Positions 8,002 through 17,661 of a stretch of DNA of 64,000 nt are shown here, piece after piece (the stretch's first letter is position 1; every line of letters begins with the position of its first letter). Where the stretch lies: the NCBI GenBank assembly GCA_026225235.1, contig JAMFSK010000114.1:310001-374000 (forward strand), given 5' to 3'. A program made the translations under genes and the position numbers. Below the pieces are notes generated by a model, which saw nothing but the letters and a program-made list of their open reading frames with translations, did no database searches and was not told the DNA's origin. Source of the DNA: Burkholderiales bacterium. GTDB lineage: Bacteria > Pseudomonadota > Gammaproteobacteria > Burkholderiales > Burkholderiaceae.

Positions 8002-8757
8002 ATGAATGGCAAGAATCGACCCCCTAATCTCGACCTGGATCTGCTACGCAGCTTCGTCCATATCGCGGAGACCGGAAGTTTCACTCGTGCCGGGGAGATC
8101 GTCGGGCGCACCCAATCGGCAGTGTCCATGCAGGTGCAGCGGCTGGAGACCCTCACCGGTAAGCCGTTGCTGGTGCGTGGCAAGGGGGGTGCGGTTCGGC
8201 TGACACCGCACGGAAGCTATCTCCTCGGCTACGCACAGGAGATGCTGCAGCTAAACGACAGGATCTGGGCGGTGTTCCAGGGGAAAACGCCGCCAGATAC
8301 GACAATGCCGGACGATTACGCGCTACCGATCAAGGCACAGCGAGAAGCCTTTACGGCGCAGGTCATGGCCACGTTGCTTACCAACGGGAAATTCAGCGAG
8401 GCAAACGCTCTGATCATGCGTTACGTCGAAAATAATACTTTAGTCAACGCCGCGGAAATAAATCAAAAGGACGATGATTTGATCATGTCCCTTCTAAGTA
8501 TGCTGGAGTATATTTCAATCAATTTTCTATCCAATTCGATGGATCGAAATATTATCCTAAGACAACGGAAATCCGGGCTTTTAAGAACTTACGAAGTACT
8601 CCAGCGTTATATCGTGCATAAGCGCCAAGTCTGGGGTAGGCCCAATGCATACCGTTCGTTTGAAGAAGTGATCAAGAACTATATTTCGATCGATTTCGGG
8701 ATTTCAGATCAAGTCGGCGTTACCCGGCAACAACTGGTTTCTCCCGACGTGTCATGA
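8002..8757 (+). CDS. LysR-type DNA-binding head fused to a DUF4760-like domain
   Basis: A 251-residue protein. Residues 1-95 are a normal LysR winged helix-turn-helix (LDLDLLRSFVHIAETGSF, then RTQSAVSMQVQRLE). The frame runs to the point where a LysR effector domain usually opens (PDDYA) and then changes. The remainder (MLEYISINFLSNSMDRNIIL, RTYEVLQRYIVHKRQ, GRPNAYRSFEEVIKNYI) does not resemble a periplasmic-binding-protein fold; it resembles DUF4760. GC content drops sharply from about 8430. The protein is short for LysR (about 300 residues), so I infer a regulator chimera formed by recombination. An ATG at 7984 adds six residues. The DUF4760 assignment is from memory of the family pattern. 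Confidence 0.6.
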   Translation: MNGKNRPPNLDLDLLRSFVHIAETGSFTRAGEIVGRTQSAVSMQVQRLETLTGKPLLVRGKGGAVRLTPHGSYLLGYAQEMLQLNDRIWAVFQGKTPPDTTMPDDYALPIKAQREAFTAQVMATLLTNGKFSEANALIMRYVENNTLVNAAEINQKDDDLIMSLLSMLEYISINFLSNSMDRNIILRQRKSGLLRTYEVLQRYIVHKRQVWGRPNAYRSFEEVIKNYISIDFGISDQVGVTRQQLVSPDVS

Positions 8758-8859
8758 TCGTTCCCCGCTCGGACGCACCTTACTGTGTCCAATCAGGGAA
8801 CGGATCGGTGAAAGGCCACACGCATTACAGGCGGCGCGGGCCGGATCGTTCCGCCATCC

Positions 8860-10253
8860 TTATGGCCGCACAGTCACGATCGACACCGCTTCTGATCCTG
8901 CGGGCGCGGTCGGCGGACTGAGGGGCGTGAGCGTACCGCTCGGGCCGATCGTGTACTGCGAAACCGTGTTGTCTGCATTTGCGACATAGACAAAGCCATC
9001 AGACGGGTCGACGGTAACCGACTCGGGCTGGACTCCCGTGGACACGGTGGGTGGACTGAGGGGCGCGAGCGCGCCGCCAGGACCGATCGTGTACTGCGAA
9101 ACCGTGTTGTCGTTCTGGTTTGTGATGTAAGCAAAGCGGACAGACGGGTCGACGGTGACGGCATCCGGAGAAGCTCCCGTGGTCACGGTCGGCGGGCTGA
9201 GGGGCGTGAGCGCACCGCCCGGACCGATCGCGTACTGCGAAATCGTGCTGTCGTTTGTGTTTATGACATAGGCAAACCTGCCGGATGGATCGACGGTGAC
9301 GGCACTCGGAAAATCGCCCGCTGTCACGGTCGGCGTACTGAGGGGCGTGAGCGCACCGCTCGGGCCAATCGTGTACTGCGAAACCGTTCCGGAGAGCGCG
9401 TCAGTGACGTAGGCAGAGCCGCCGGACGGGTCAACTGTGACAGAAATCGGCTCGGTTCCCGTCGTCACGGTTGGCGGATTGAGGGGCGTGAGCGCGCCGC
9501 CCGGACCGATCGAGTACTGCGAAACCGTGCTGTCGCCTGCATTTGCAGCATAGGCAAAACCGCCGGACGGGTCGACGGTGACCGAAACCGGTGCGAGTCC
9601 CGTCGTCACAGTCGGCGCACTGAGGGGCGTGAGCGCACCGCCCGGGCCGATCGTGTACTGCGAAAAATCGTGTTGTCGCTTTGGTTTGCGACGTAGAGAG
9701 CGCTGTTGGAAGGATCGACGGTGACCGAGTGCGGCTCGATTCCGGTGGACACGGTCGGCGGACTGAGGGGCGTGAGCACACCGCCCGCGCCGATCGTGTA
9801 CTGCGAAACCGTATTGCCAAAAACGTCTGCGACGAAGGCGAACTCTGGCTTGTTGGCGCAGCTCACGCTGACACTGCTCACATTGGCCGCCACGCGAGTG
9901 CCGGCGCCATCCGAAACGGTGCACGCCTGCCCCGCCGGTTGGGTTTGCACCGTCACCGCAAAGCTGCCATCCAGCGGCACGGTGCTCCCGAACACGAACG
10001 CGCCGTTGGCGCTCACGGTGAGCGGACTGCCACCATTGTCATTCAACGTGAGTTGCGTGCCCGCGGCCAGCCCTGACACCGTGCCACCGACCGTGAAGGC
10101 GGCGACCGGCGAAACTGCCGTGGGCGGATTGACTGCCGGGCTGTCCGACCCATCGCAGCCCGACAGGGAGAGCGTGATGCAAAGCATCGAGCCCGTCCAG
10201 CCTGCGAAGCAGGCCGACGCAAACTTTTCCTTACCGCGTACCATGAGAATCAC
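8860..10253 (-). pseudogene. Beta-propeller repeat lipoprotein gene with a 2-base insertion
   Basis: From ATG 10253 the product has a signal peptide with a lipobox-like LSLSGC, an Ig-like/bacterial-repeat segment (residues 45-125) and then 47-residue propeller units of the form NTVSQYTIGPGGALTPLSPP..VTVDPSGGFAYVAN. These resemble YVTN/lactonase-type (6-phosphogluconolactonase-like) blades. The frame is lost at about 9665 and resumes in another frame to the end at 8860. The repeat itself shows the cause: an A5 tract stands where the matching position of other units has A3. Intact, it would be about 463 residues, an exported surface or periplasmic propeller of unknown ligand. Confidence 0.85.
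8921..9806 (-). repeat. Seven 141-bp tandem repeats (propeller blades)
   Basis: The landmark AGGGGCG occurs at 8921, 9059, 9200, 9341, 9482, 9623 and 9766. Spacings are 138, 141, 141, 141, 141 and 143 bp. The 141-bp period encodes one 47-residue blade; the 143-bp interval contains the frameshift in the beta-propeller gene. Confidence 0.9.
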
Positions 10254-10404
10254 CCGTGTGTTGTCGAAAAAGGCAGATCGAATCGCGCATCGCGATGCCG
10301 CGACGGCGCGAGCTATGCGCCGATTTCGTCGAGCGTCCTATCAGTCTCGTGACCTGGTGGATAGCGTTGAGGTCATGCGATGCGCAGGCCGAAACCCGCT
10401 GTGA

Positions 10405-10645
10405 TACTAGTGACGGCGATCATCATTCAGCCCATGTTTCTGTTAAGAAAAGCCATATAGCCTTTCCTCTTATTTTCAGAAATCTTGTCTGAACATTAAC
10501 TTTTTGATTGTATTGTTTGGGATCGGTCGGGTAAAACGAATTGCTTGAATGGGCGGGATCAACGAAATGAATGACGTAAGTCGCCCCATTAACCTCGACC
10601 TGAATCTGCTACGCAGCTTCGTACGCATGGCTGAAACGGGAAGAG
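10405..10645. pseudogene. Decayed copy of the small-protein/LysR divergent head
   Basis: This stretch aligns along its length with 7845-8080. It keeps the start of the small exported protein on the minus strand (ATG near 10456 with an AAGGA-like site, stopping after nine codons), the intergenic region, and on the plus strand a LysR start beginning GGGATCAACGAAATGAATG. The latter codes NLDLNLLRSFVRMAETG before homology ends near 10637. Neither gene is intact. It is therefore a truncated duplicate of the divergent promoter region at about 7.9 kb. Confidence 0.8.
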
Positions 10646-10715
10646 GCTCGGAGTTGCCGCAGCATCCTGCTAGGAGCCTAATGAGCGCGAGGAGACCCAC
10701 ACTCGCGAGACGGTG

Positions 10716-10780
10716 CGCCGGCGGCCCCACGGCACGCCAGTCGATCCACCATCGACGACGATCTCAGCCGCCGTGATACC
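10716..10780 (-). pseudogene. Fragment duplicating the 3' end of the SDR gene
   Basis: About 65 bases match 10990-11057, the part of the downstream SDR gene that codes its last 20 or so residues (ITAAEIVVDGGSIGAPWGAP), with only a few differences and in the same orientation. No start, nucleotide-binding site or active site is present. It abuts the LysR remnant, so two unrelated gene ends meet here. Confidence 0.75.
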
Positions 10781-10976
10781 TGGCTGTTCCCTTCGAATCA
10801 ACAAAATAGATTCTTAAGGGCATATTGAGTCTGTTATTACGCTCTTAATAGCACAGAGCCAGAATTAACGCCGCCCTCACCAGCGTCAGGATACGGCGCG
10901 CTCACGGCTCAATTCCGTGATCGTCACCACGTTCTGCGACGAGTACGCGCACGCACCCTGACTGCAGAAAACCGCC
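10781..10976. other. Gene-free spacer
   Basis: No gene or clear terminator is seen. The left half (10795-10860) is AT-rich compared with the flanks; together with the duplicated fragments on its left it makes about 0.7 kb with no intact gene between the beta-propeller gene and the SDR gene. Confidence 0.5.
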
Positions 10977-11753
10977 CTATTTCTTCCTGAACGCCGGCGC
11001 CCCCCACGGCGCGCCAATCGATCCACCATCGACGACAATCTCAGCCGCCGTGATACCCGATGCCGCATCGGACGCGAGGAACAACGCCGCACCTGCGACC
11101 TCCTCAGGTGTCGCAAAGCGGCCCATCGGGATCCCATGTGCCATTGCTGCTTCCGTGGCATCAACCGTTGCACCCGCCCGTGCGCCGCGCGTCCAGATCG
11201 GCGTACGCGTTCCACCCGGAATCACCGTATTCACGCGAATGCCACGCGCCACGAGTTCCGAGGCAAAAACCTTAGCCATCCCGGTCACGCCAGCCTTGGT
11301 CGCCGAATACGCGGCCGTCCCCGCTACGCCCAGCTCACGCATCACCGAACCATTCAAGACGATCGAACCACCCGCGCTCATCAGGGGCAACGCAGCCTGA
11401 ACCGTGAGAAACACGCCGGTAAGATTCGTCCTTAGGATTGCCTCGAACGCAGCGGCTGTCGTGCCACCGAGCGGCGTAGGACCGGAGATGCCCGCGTTCG
11501 CAAAAACGATATCCAACGAGCCAAACACTTCGCCAATGGTCTTGAACGCCGCATCGACCGCTGCGGGATCGTCGAAGTCCGCATGAAGCGGCAGTGCCTG
11601 CTCGCCGAGTTCGGCTGCCGCGGCTTCAAGCTTGGCGCGATCTCGGCCGGTGATGGCCACGCGGGCGCCCTCAGCAATCAGCATCTTCGCCGCTGTAAAG
11701 CCGATTCCACTGCTGCCGCCCGTGACGAGTGCGGTCTTGTCGGTAAAACGCAT
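10977..11753 (-). CDS. SDR-family oxidoreductase
   Basis: A 258-residue classical short-chain dehydrogenase. The Rossmann motif TGGSSGIG is at residues 11-18, NAG at 86-88, and the catalytic Ser136, Tyr149 and Lys153 (Y-S-A-T-K) are all present. GGTRTPIW and the final IVVDGGSIGAPWG fit NAD(P)(H)-dependent SDRs that reduce or oxidise an unidentified carbonyl or alcohol. ATG 11753 has a GGAGAAGGA ribosome-binding site 6 bases upstream; the longer frame runs into the promoter. It is divergent from a TetR regulator, the usual arrangement for TetR-controlled detoxification enzymes. Confidence 0.9.
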   Translation of the reverse strand: MRFTDKTALVTGGSSGIGFTAAKMLIAEGARVAITGRDRAKLEAAAAELGEQALPLHADFDDPAAVDAAFKTIGEVFGSLDIVFANAGISGPTPLGGTTAAAFEAILRTNLTGVFLTVQAALPLMSAGGSIVLNGSVMRELGVAGTAAYSATKAGVTGMAKVFASELVARGIRVNTVIPGGTRTPIWTRGARAGATVDATEAAMAHGIPMGRFATPEEVAGAALFLASDAASGITAAEIVVDGGSIGAPWGAPAFRKK

Positions 11754-11899
11754 AGTCCTTCTCCAATTCCATTCAGCTGCCCGGAGGCGATCAGGCAACG
11801 CGCCTGGCGTGGCATGTTGTTCGATGAATACGCGAAGCATGTCCCTTCTGGAGGGAACCCTTCGGTTTCTGCATGTTGCTCATCATGCTGAAAAACAGT

Positions 11900-11925
11900 A
11901 TTATATCCATCATACACATTGTCAA
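11900..11925 (-). promoter_or_regulatory. Promoter of the SDR gene and probable TetR operator region
   Basis: On the minus strand TTGACA (11925-11920) is followed by TATAAT (11905-11900) after 14 bases, or by the overlapping TAATAC after 16 bases. This AT-rich, promoter-like block is the only one between the divergent SDR and TetR genes, so the TetR protein probably acts here. Confidence 0.5.
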
Positions 11926-11942
11926 GCGTCGCGAGGTCTGTG

Positions 11943-12530
11943 ATGGGATATTCACAAGCGCAGAAGGCCGAAAGCAGAGTGAAGGTACTCGAAGCAGCGG
12001 CACAGAAAATTCGTGAAAACGGAATCGAAGCACTGGGCGTCGCAGACTGCATGCGCAGTGCCGGGCTGACGCATGGCGCTTTCTATGGACACTTTGAATC
12101 GCGCGACGCGCTGATTATCGAAGCGCTGGAGCACGCAGTCGAACTCGGCAACAAGCGCATCGACGCCCTTGCAAATAACGCTCGAAACCGTTCGAAGACG
12201 CCGTTGCAAGGGATTGTCGAGAGCTATCTTGGTGAAGCCCACGTTGCGAATCCCGGTAACGGATGCGCGCTCTGCGCGCTGGCAGGCGAAGCGCGTCATG
12301 CAAACGCCGCGACAAAAGCAGTACTGACACGCCATGTGCATAGCCTCGCATTGCGACTGGCAGAGGCAGCTGGGGGCAGCACTGAAGCAGAAGGTCTCGG
12401 AATCACGGCGACCATCATCGGTGCCATCACGCTCGCTCGCACGGTCGACGATGCGGCACTCGCACGCTCGATCCTGTCGAATTCGATTGCGCTGGTTCTC
12501 AGTCAGGACCGCAACCAGAAGGCCGCCTAG
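11943..12530 (+). CDS. TetR-family transcriptional regulator
   Basis: A 195-residue protein. Residues 8-58 form the TetR helix-turn-helix: RVKVLEAAAQKIRENGIEAL, then CMRSAGLTHGAFYGHFESRDALIIEAL, with the conserved G-x-F-Y-x-H-F. The C-terminal ligand domain contains GNGCALCALAGEARH, a pattern seen in the TetR group that regulates SDR and quinone-type reductases. ATG 11943 is chosen because the eight residues upstream overlap the divergent promoter. It most likely represses the SDR gene and itself; the inducer is unknown. Confidence 0.88.
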   Translation: MGYSQAQKAESRVKVLEAAAQKIRENGIEALGVADCMRSAGLTHGAFYGHFESRDALIIEALEHAVELGNKRIDALANNARNRSKTPLQGIVESYLGEAHVANPGNGCALCALAGEARHANAATKAVLTRHVHSLALRLAEAAGGSTEAEGLGITATIIGAITLARTVDDAALARSILSNSIALVLSQDRNQKAA

Positions 12531-12648
12531 CGAACTCCGTCGGGATAGGCGGCGAAGAATCTTGCGCCGGCCGCTAAGAAAGCCAGTTGCCGCCCGCAGC
12601 CACATCCTGCGCCACAGTCAAAGTCACCATCGCCTGACCCAAGCTCGC

Positions 12649-13578
12649 CTAAACGTGAACCGGAATCGACCACAACGGTGGCGACCCGATAGATCCACGC
12701 AGTTCGTCGATAAAAGCCCGCAGTTTGGCGCCTGGTTCGGCAAGCGCGCGCAGCAAATGAATTCCCGTGAACATTCCCTCTGCTTCCGACAATTCCGGGA
12801 ACAGTTGAACCAGTCGTCTCGCACGGATATCTTCGCCAACCACCCAATCGGGCAGGCAAGCGATGCCCATCCCCTCGAGCACTGCGCCTCGCAGTGCCTC
12901 GAAATCGTCGCAGCAAAACACAGCCTTTCCCTGCCCGTGTCCAACCGGATGTCCGAGCACATCGGCCCAGCCCAGCAAATCGGCGCCATGCAACTTATCG
13001 AGCAGGCGATGTTCGGCGAGAGACGCTGGCGCGCGAGGTCTCCCCGCGTGCGCGAGGTAGGCAGGACTCACACAGACCAGTCGCTGCTGCGTCGCGATGC
13101 GCGTGGCAATCAGCGTGCTATCAGCGAGTTCGCCGATGCGTATCACCGCGTCAAGACGCTCCGCAACCGGATCGGCCACGCGTTCAGTGAGATCGAGTTC
13201 GATGCGTAACCCCGGGTGGCGTGACGTCAACGCAGCGACGACCGGAATCACATAACGCTTGCCGAAGGTGGGGAAGCAAGCGACGCGAAGCACGCCTTGA
13301 ATTTCCCCCTTCATCGAAGCGATTTCCTGCTGGGCGTCGTCGAGTTCGTCCAGTACACGGCGCGCCCGGATCAATAGTGCGTGGCCTGCATCGGTCAGGC
13401 TGAGCACGCGCGTCGAGCGCAGGAACAAGGCCGTATCGAGCTGGGCTTCGAGTGCGTCGATCTGCCGCGCAATCGACGAGGGCGTGATGCCGCGTCGGCG
13501 CGCTGCTCCGGAAAAACTCCCCTCGCGGGCAACGTCCGCGAACACGCCCAGATACTCCGCAAACTTTTCTGTCTGCAT
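12649..13578 (-). CDS. LysR-family regulator, divergent from the aldehyde dehydrogenase
   Basis: A 309-residue LysR protein. The N-terminal winged helix-turn-helix (residues 5-65) reads FADVAREGSFSGAARRRGIT..SIARQIDALEAQL, and the effector-binding domain (about 92-300) includes GVLRVACFPTFGKRYVIPVV and LDAVIRIGELADSTLIATRI. The D-A-V-I-R-I-G strand is typical of the DsdC/AaeR-like cluster. It is read away from the aldehyde dehydrogenase gene with a 117-bp gap, so control of that gene and the following MDR gene is inferred. Confidence 0.88.
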   Translation of the reverse strand: MQTEKFAEYLGVFADVAREGSFSGAARRRGITPSSIARQIDALEAQLDTALFLRSTRVLSLTDAGHALLIRARRVLDELDDAQQEIASMKGEIQGVLRVACFPTFGKRYVIPVVAALTSRHPGLRIELDLTERVADPVAERLDAVIRIGELADSTLIATRIATQQRLVCVSPAYLAHAGRPRAPASLAEHRLLDKLHGADLLGWADVLGHPVGHGQGKAVFCCDDFEALRGAVLEGMGIACLPDWVVGEDIRARRLVQLFPELSEAEGMFTGIHLLRALAEPGAKLRAFIDELRGSIGSPPLWSIPVHV

Positions 13579-13695
13579 CTATGCACTCAGCGCAAAACGG
13601 TTGATGGTCGGCAACCCATTATCACACGAGAGTCCGCGTCCTATCGTTCTCTCACGCCGCAACTACTGCGGAAAACGCACAAATAGGAAGCTACC

Positions 13696-15132
13696 GTGAG
13701 CACCGGATACGACCCGCTTTACCTCTATATCGACGGCGAATTTCTGTCCGCTGGACAGCGTGATACGTCCCCAGTCATCAATCCCGCGACGGGCGCTGTG
13801 ATCGGCCGCGTGCCGCATGCCACGCCGCAAGACCTCGAACGCGCCGTGCAGAGCACCGAACGCGCATTCAAGGTTTGGCGTAACACGGCGCCGTATGAGC
13901 GCGCGCGGATTCTCAAGGGCGCAGCCGAGTTGATCCGCGAGCGCTCGCCCCATATCGAGCGGCTCCTGACGCTCGAACAAGGCAAAGCCTTGAGCGAAAG
14001 CCACTACGAAGTGGCGAGCGCCGCAGACTACTTCGAGTGGTTCGCAGAGGAAGGCAAGCGCAGCTATGGCCGCGTGGTGCCGTCGCGCCGCGCCGAAGTC
14101 CAGCAACTGGTCAAACGGCAGCCGATCGGACCCGTGGCTGCCTTTACACCTTGGAACTTCCCGGCCATCACCCCTTCGCGCAAGCTGTCGGCTGCGCTTG
14201 CCGCAGGATGCTCAGTCATTATCAAACCAGCTGAAGAATGCCCGGCAACCACGCTCGCCATCGTGCGCTGCCTGCACGACGCCGGCCTTCCTGCGGGTGT
14301 GCTGCAGGTCGTGTTCGGTGTGCCCGACGCCATCTCGGCCTGTCTGATCGGCTCGCCCGCGATACGCAAGGTAACGTTCACCGGCTCAGTGCCCGTCGGC
14401 CGACTGCTTGCCGCGCGTGCCGCCGAAGGCGTCAAGCCGATCTCACTCGAACTCGGTGGTCACGGTCCGGTACTCGTCTTCGCGGATGCCGACATCGACC
14501 AGGCCACCCGGCTCGGCGCAGCAAACCGGTTCAGGGGCACAGGTCAGATCTGTATCTCCTCGACGCGTTTCCTTGTCCAGCACAGCGTCTATCAACAGTT
14601 CACCGAGAAATTCGTCGCTGCCACCGAAGCCCTTAAAGTCGGCGACGGCATGATGCCGGACACTCAGGTCGGCCCGCTCTCGAACGCACGACGACTCGAA
14701 AAGATCGAGGCACTCGTCGCCGATGCCGTTCAACACGGCGCTACGGTGCTGACCGGCGGCAAGCGTATCGATGGCCCAGGCTACTTCTATACCCCGACAG
14801 TGCTTGCCGACGTGCCGATGGACGCCCGCGTCATGCATGAAGAACCGTTTGGTCCGATCGCCATCCTGATGCCCTTCCACAATCTCGATGATGCGCTGGC
14901 TGAAGCAAATCGCCTGCCTTACGGCTTGTCGGCCTATGTTTTCACCAAGGATGCCCGCACGGCCATCGATGCGGGAGAACGCCTCGAAGCCGGCATGATC
15001 GGCATCAATCATTTCAGCATGGTCGTAAGCGAGTTGCCCTTCGGCGGCATGAAAGAAAGCGGTTACGGGTCAGAGGGCGGAACGGAAGGGATCGAACACT
15101 ATCTGACGACCAAGTTCATCAGCCAAGTGTAA
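13696..15132 (+). CDS. NAD(P)-dependent succinate-semialdehyde-type aldehyde dehydrogenase
   Basis: A 478-residue ALDH. The active site is complete: Asn154 in PWNFP, Glu252 in LELGGHGP and nucleophile Cys286 in GTGQICISSTRF. The cofactor segment KPAEECP at 177-183 and the tail FGGMKESGYGSEGGTEGIEHYL fit the succinate-semialdehyde dehydrogenase group. Oxidation of an aldehyde to its acid is certain for the fold; succinate semialdehyde is likely but not proven. GTG 13696 follows an AGGAAG ribosome-binding site 5 bases upstream. The MDR gene starts 44 bp downstream, so the two form an operon under the divergent LysR. Confidence 0.9.
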   Translation: MSTGYDPLYLYIDGEFLSAGQRDTSPVINPATGAVIGRVPHATPQDLERAVQSTERAFKVWRNTAPYERARILKGAAELIRERSPHIERLLTLEQGKALSESHYEVASAADYFEWFAEEGKRSYGRVVPSRRAEVQQLVKRQPIGPVAAFTPWNFPAITPSRKLSAALAAGCSVIIKPAEECPATTLAIVRCLHDAGLPAGVLQVVFGVPDAISACLIGSPAIRKVTFTGSVPVGRLLAARAAEGVKPISLELGGHGPVLVFADADIDQATRLGAANRFRGTGQICISSTRFLVQHSVYQQFTEKFVAATEALKVGDGMMPDTQVGPLSNARRLEKIEALVADAVQHGATVLTGGKRIDGPGYFYTPTVLADVPMDARVMHEEPFGPIAILMPFHNLDDALAEANRLPYGLSAYVFTKDARTAIDAGERLEAGMIGINHFSMVVSELPFGGMKESGYGSEGGTEGIEHYLTTKFISQV

Positions 15133-15176
15133 GCATCACCCTTTCTTATCCGATATCGAAACCCTCGGAGGTCAAT

Positions 15177-16238
15177 ATGAAAGCCATACAGTTCTTGGAA
15201 TTCGGTGAAGCCGACGTCTTGCAAATCGCCGACGCTCCGGAACCCATCCTGCGCGAGGACGATTTGCTCGTTCGCAATCACGCCGTCGGCGTCAACCGTG
15301 CCGATCTCGCCCATCGCCGTGGCGGTTATGGTCGCCCGAACTTCGGCGATTCAGAGATCATGGGACTCGAAATGGCCGGAGAGGTGCTGGCAGTCGGCGC
15401 CAAGGTCGAAGGATTCAAGGCGGGAGATCGCGTCATGGGCATCGTCGGTGGCGGTGCCTATGCGGAAATCTCGCGCATCGACTACCGGATGGCCATGCCG
15501 ATACCTGAGGGTCTGGACTTCGTCCATGCGGCGGCGATTCCGGAAGTCTTCGTTACCGCGCATGAAGCCCTTCTCCATCTCGGTCATCTTCACGCCGGCG
15601 AGACGGTGCTGATTCATGCGGGAGCGGGGGGCGTTGGCTCGGCAACCATCCAACTCGCGCATGCGGCCGGTGCAACGGTATTTGCGACTACACAGGCGAA
15701 CAAACTCGACGCCGTGCGCGACTTCGGTGCCGACCATGCGATCGATTATCAGAATGAGGACTTTGCAGAGGCGGTCGCCAAAGCCACCCACGGACGGGGT
15801 GTCGACGTCATCATCGACTTCATTGGCGCACCCTACCTCGAGCGAAATATCCGTTCGCTCGCCGATGGCGGTCGACTAATTCAGGTGGGCATCATGGGCG
15901 GCGTCAAGAATGCCGCGCTACCCCTTGAACGGCTGTTATATGGCCATCTCAAGATCATCGGGACGGTCATGAAGTCGCGACCGCAGCACGTCAAGCATGC
16001 GATGGTGCGTCGCTTCGGCGACCGTTGGCTGCCTCACGTCGCGACCGGCGGTCTGACGCCGGTCGTCGACAGTGTGTTCAATCTATCACAGGCTGCGGAC
16101 GCCCATCGCCGTATGGAGAGCGGCCTAAGCGTCGGCAAGATCATCCTGTCGACGCATGAGACGTCCGCCGCCGTGCTTACTTCGCGACTGCCGGCTCCGA
16201 ACGCGCCGCAGTCGTTTCAAGCGGACTCACTTCCTTAA
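15177..16238 (+). CDS. Zinc-less MDR / quinone oxidoreductase-like protein
   Basis: A 353-residue medium-chain reductase of the PIG3/quinone oxidoreductase type. It has [14 protein letters not shown] near residue 38, the G-x-E-x-A-G segment [13 protein letters not shown] at about 62-74, and the cofactor motif [15 protein letters not shown] at 147-161. The Cys/His ligands of zinc alcohol dehydrogenases are missing. NADPH-dependent reduction of a quinone or enone is the likely reaction. It follows the aldehyde dehydrogenase gene as a probable operon partner. Its last 20 codons overlap the 3' end of the convergent catalase gene by 62 bp; the Pro/Ser-rich final residues look like an extension beyond the family's usual end (around 330). 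Confidence 0.88.
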   Translation: MKAIQFLEFGEADVLQIADAPEPILREDDLLVRNHAVGVNRADLAHRRGGYGRPNFGDSEIMGLEMAGEVLAVGAKVEGFKAGDRVMGIVGGGAYAEISRIDYRMAMPIPEGLDFVHAAAIPEVFVTAHEALLHLGHLHAGETVLIHAGAGGVGSATIQLAHAAGATVFATTQANKLDAVRDFGADHAIDYQNEDFAEAVAKATHGRGVDVIIDFIGAPYLERNIRSLADGGRLIQVGIMGGVKNAALPLERLLYGHLKIIGTVMKSRPQHVKHAMVRRFGDRWLPHVATGGLTPVVDSVFNLSQAADAHRRMESGLSVGKIILSTHETSAAVLTSRLPAPNAPQSFQADSLP

Positions 16239-17661
16239 GCGCCTTCGCCACGCCCGCCCCATACGCCGGGTCGGCCTTTGTGCAATGCTCGACATGAAGG
16301 TCGCGAATCGGCTGCGACACGCCTTGCATGGCACGTGCCGTGTTCTCGAACAGCAGCTTTTGCTGAACCGGCGTCATCAGGCGGAACAGGTTGCCCGGCT
16401 GGGAGTAATAGTCCTCGTCCACGCGATGGTTCCAATGATCGGCCGCGCCTTCGATCGACAACGGCGGTTCCGCGAAGTCGGGTTGCTCTTCCCATTCGCC
16501 GCGCGTGTTCGGGTTATACGGCGTCGCGCCACCCATATTGCTGTCGACGCGCATGGTGCCGTCACGGTGATAACTGTGGACGTTCTTCGTACCGCGCGGC
16601 GAATTCACCGGAATCTGGTGGAAGTTCACGCTGAGACGATAGCGCTGTGCGTCGCCATACGAAAACAACCGACCCTGCAGCATCTTGTCCGGCGAGAAGC
16701 TAATGCCGGGCACGACATTGGCCGGCGAAAATGCGGCCTGTTCGACGTCCGCAAAATGATTCTCGGCGTTGCGGTTCAATTCGAAATAGCCCACTTCGAT
16801 CAGCGGGTAGTCCTTGCGCGGCCACACCTTGGTCAGGTCAAACGGGTTCAGGTGATACGTACCCGCCGCTTTCTCCGGCATGATCTGCACGAACAGCTTC
16901 CAGCGCGGGAATTCCTTGCGCTCAATCGCCTCGTACAGATCACGATGGTGAGTCTCGCGATCATGACCGACCAGAGTCGTCGCTTCATCGTCGCTCAGGT
17001 TCTGGATACCCTGCTGAGTCTTCATCGTGAACTTGACCCAGTACCGTTCCTTCTTCGCATTGATGAAGCTGAACGTGTGGCTGCCGAAGCCGTGCATATG
17101 ACGGAAGGTTTTCGGAATGCCACGATCGCTCATCACGACTGTCACCTGATGCAGGGCCTCGGGCAACTGGGTCCAGAAATCCCAGTTGCTTTCCGCACTG
17201 CGCAGACCGGTGCGCGGGTCGCGCTTGATTGCGTGATTCAGATCGGGAAACTTCAGCGGGTCACGCAGGAAGAAGACGGGCGTGTTGTTGCCGACCAGAT
17301 CCCAGTTGCCTTCCTCGGTGTAGAACTTCAGCGCGAAGCCGCGGATATCGCGCTCGGCATCCGCCGCGCCACGTTCGCCGGCAACCGTCGAGAAGCGCGC
17401 GAACATTTCGGTTTTCTTGCCGATTTCCGCGAAAATTTTGGCACGAGTGTACTGCGTAATATCGTGAGTCACGGTGAACGTGCCGAATGCACCTGAGCCT
17501 TTCGCATGCATACGGCGCTCGGGGATCACTTCACGATCGAAATGCGCGAGCTTCTCGAGAAACCAGACATCCTGGAGGAGTGCCGGGCCACGCGCACCTG
17601 CTGTCTGAATATTTTGATTGTCGACAACGGGGGCGCCAAATGCGGTGGTGAGCTTTTTCAT
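16177..17661 (-). CDS. Heme catalase, small-subunit clade
   Basis: A 494-residue monofunctional catalase. The active site has His52 ([12 protein letters not shown]), Asn125 ([14 protein letters not shown]) and the proximal heme ligand Tyr335 in [10 protein letters not shown]. The length fits small-subunit (clade 3) enzymes, and [16 protein letters not shown] with LVQIMPE-type motifs support this. It degrades hydrogen peroxide to water and oxygen, in the cytoplasm since no signal peptide is seen. A GAAGGA ribosome-binding site precedes ATG 17661. The upstream gene on the same strand is PoxB-like, 229 bp away, so it may have its own promoter. Confidence 0.95.
   Translation of the reverse strand: MKKLTTAFGAPVVDNQNIQTAGARGPALLQDVWFLEKLAHFDREVIPERRMHAKGSGAFGTFTVTHDITQYTRAKIFAEIGKKTEMFARFSTVAGERGAADAERDIRGFALKFYTEEGNWDLVGNNTPVFFLRDPLKFPDLNHAIKRDPRTGLRSAESNWDFWTQLPEALHQVTVVMSDRGIPKTFRHMHGFGSHTFSFINAKKERYWVKFTMKTQQGIQNLSDDEATTLVGHDRETHHRDLYEAIERKEFPRWKLFVQIMPEKAAGTYHLNPFDLTKVWPRKDYPLIEVGYFELNRNAENHFADVEQAAFSPANVVPGISFSPDKMLQGRLFSYGDAQRYRLSVNFHQIPVNSPRGTKNVHSYHRDGTMRVDSNMGGATPYNPNTRGEWEEQPDFAEPPLSIEGAADHWNHRVDEDYYSQPGNLFRLMTPVQQKLLFENTARAMQGVSQPIRDLHVEHCTKADPAYGAGVAKALKEVSPLETTAARSEPAVAK

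Noticed and set aside
9655-9675. Programmed frameshifting at the A5 tract of the propeller gene
   Set aside because: The repeat period is two bases longer here than elsewhere, which a plain insertion explains; no slippery heptamer or following structure was seen.
8921-9806. The 141-bp repeats as a CRISPR array
   Set aside because: The repeats are coding, in frame with a 47-residue propeller blade, and have no unique spacers.
16156-17496. A 446-codon open frame on the + strand opposite catalase
   Set aside because: Catalase shows the full active site; the antisense frame is Arg-rich with no family match.
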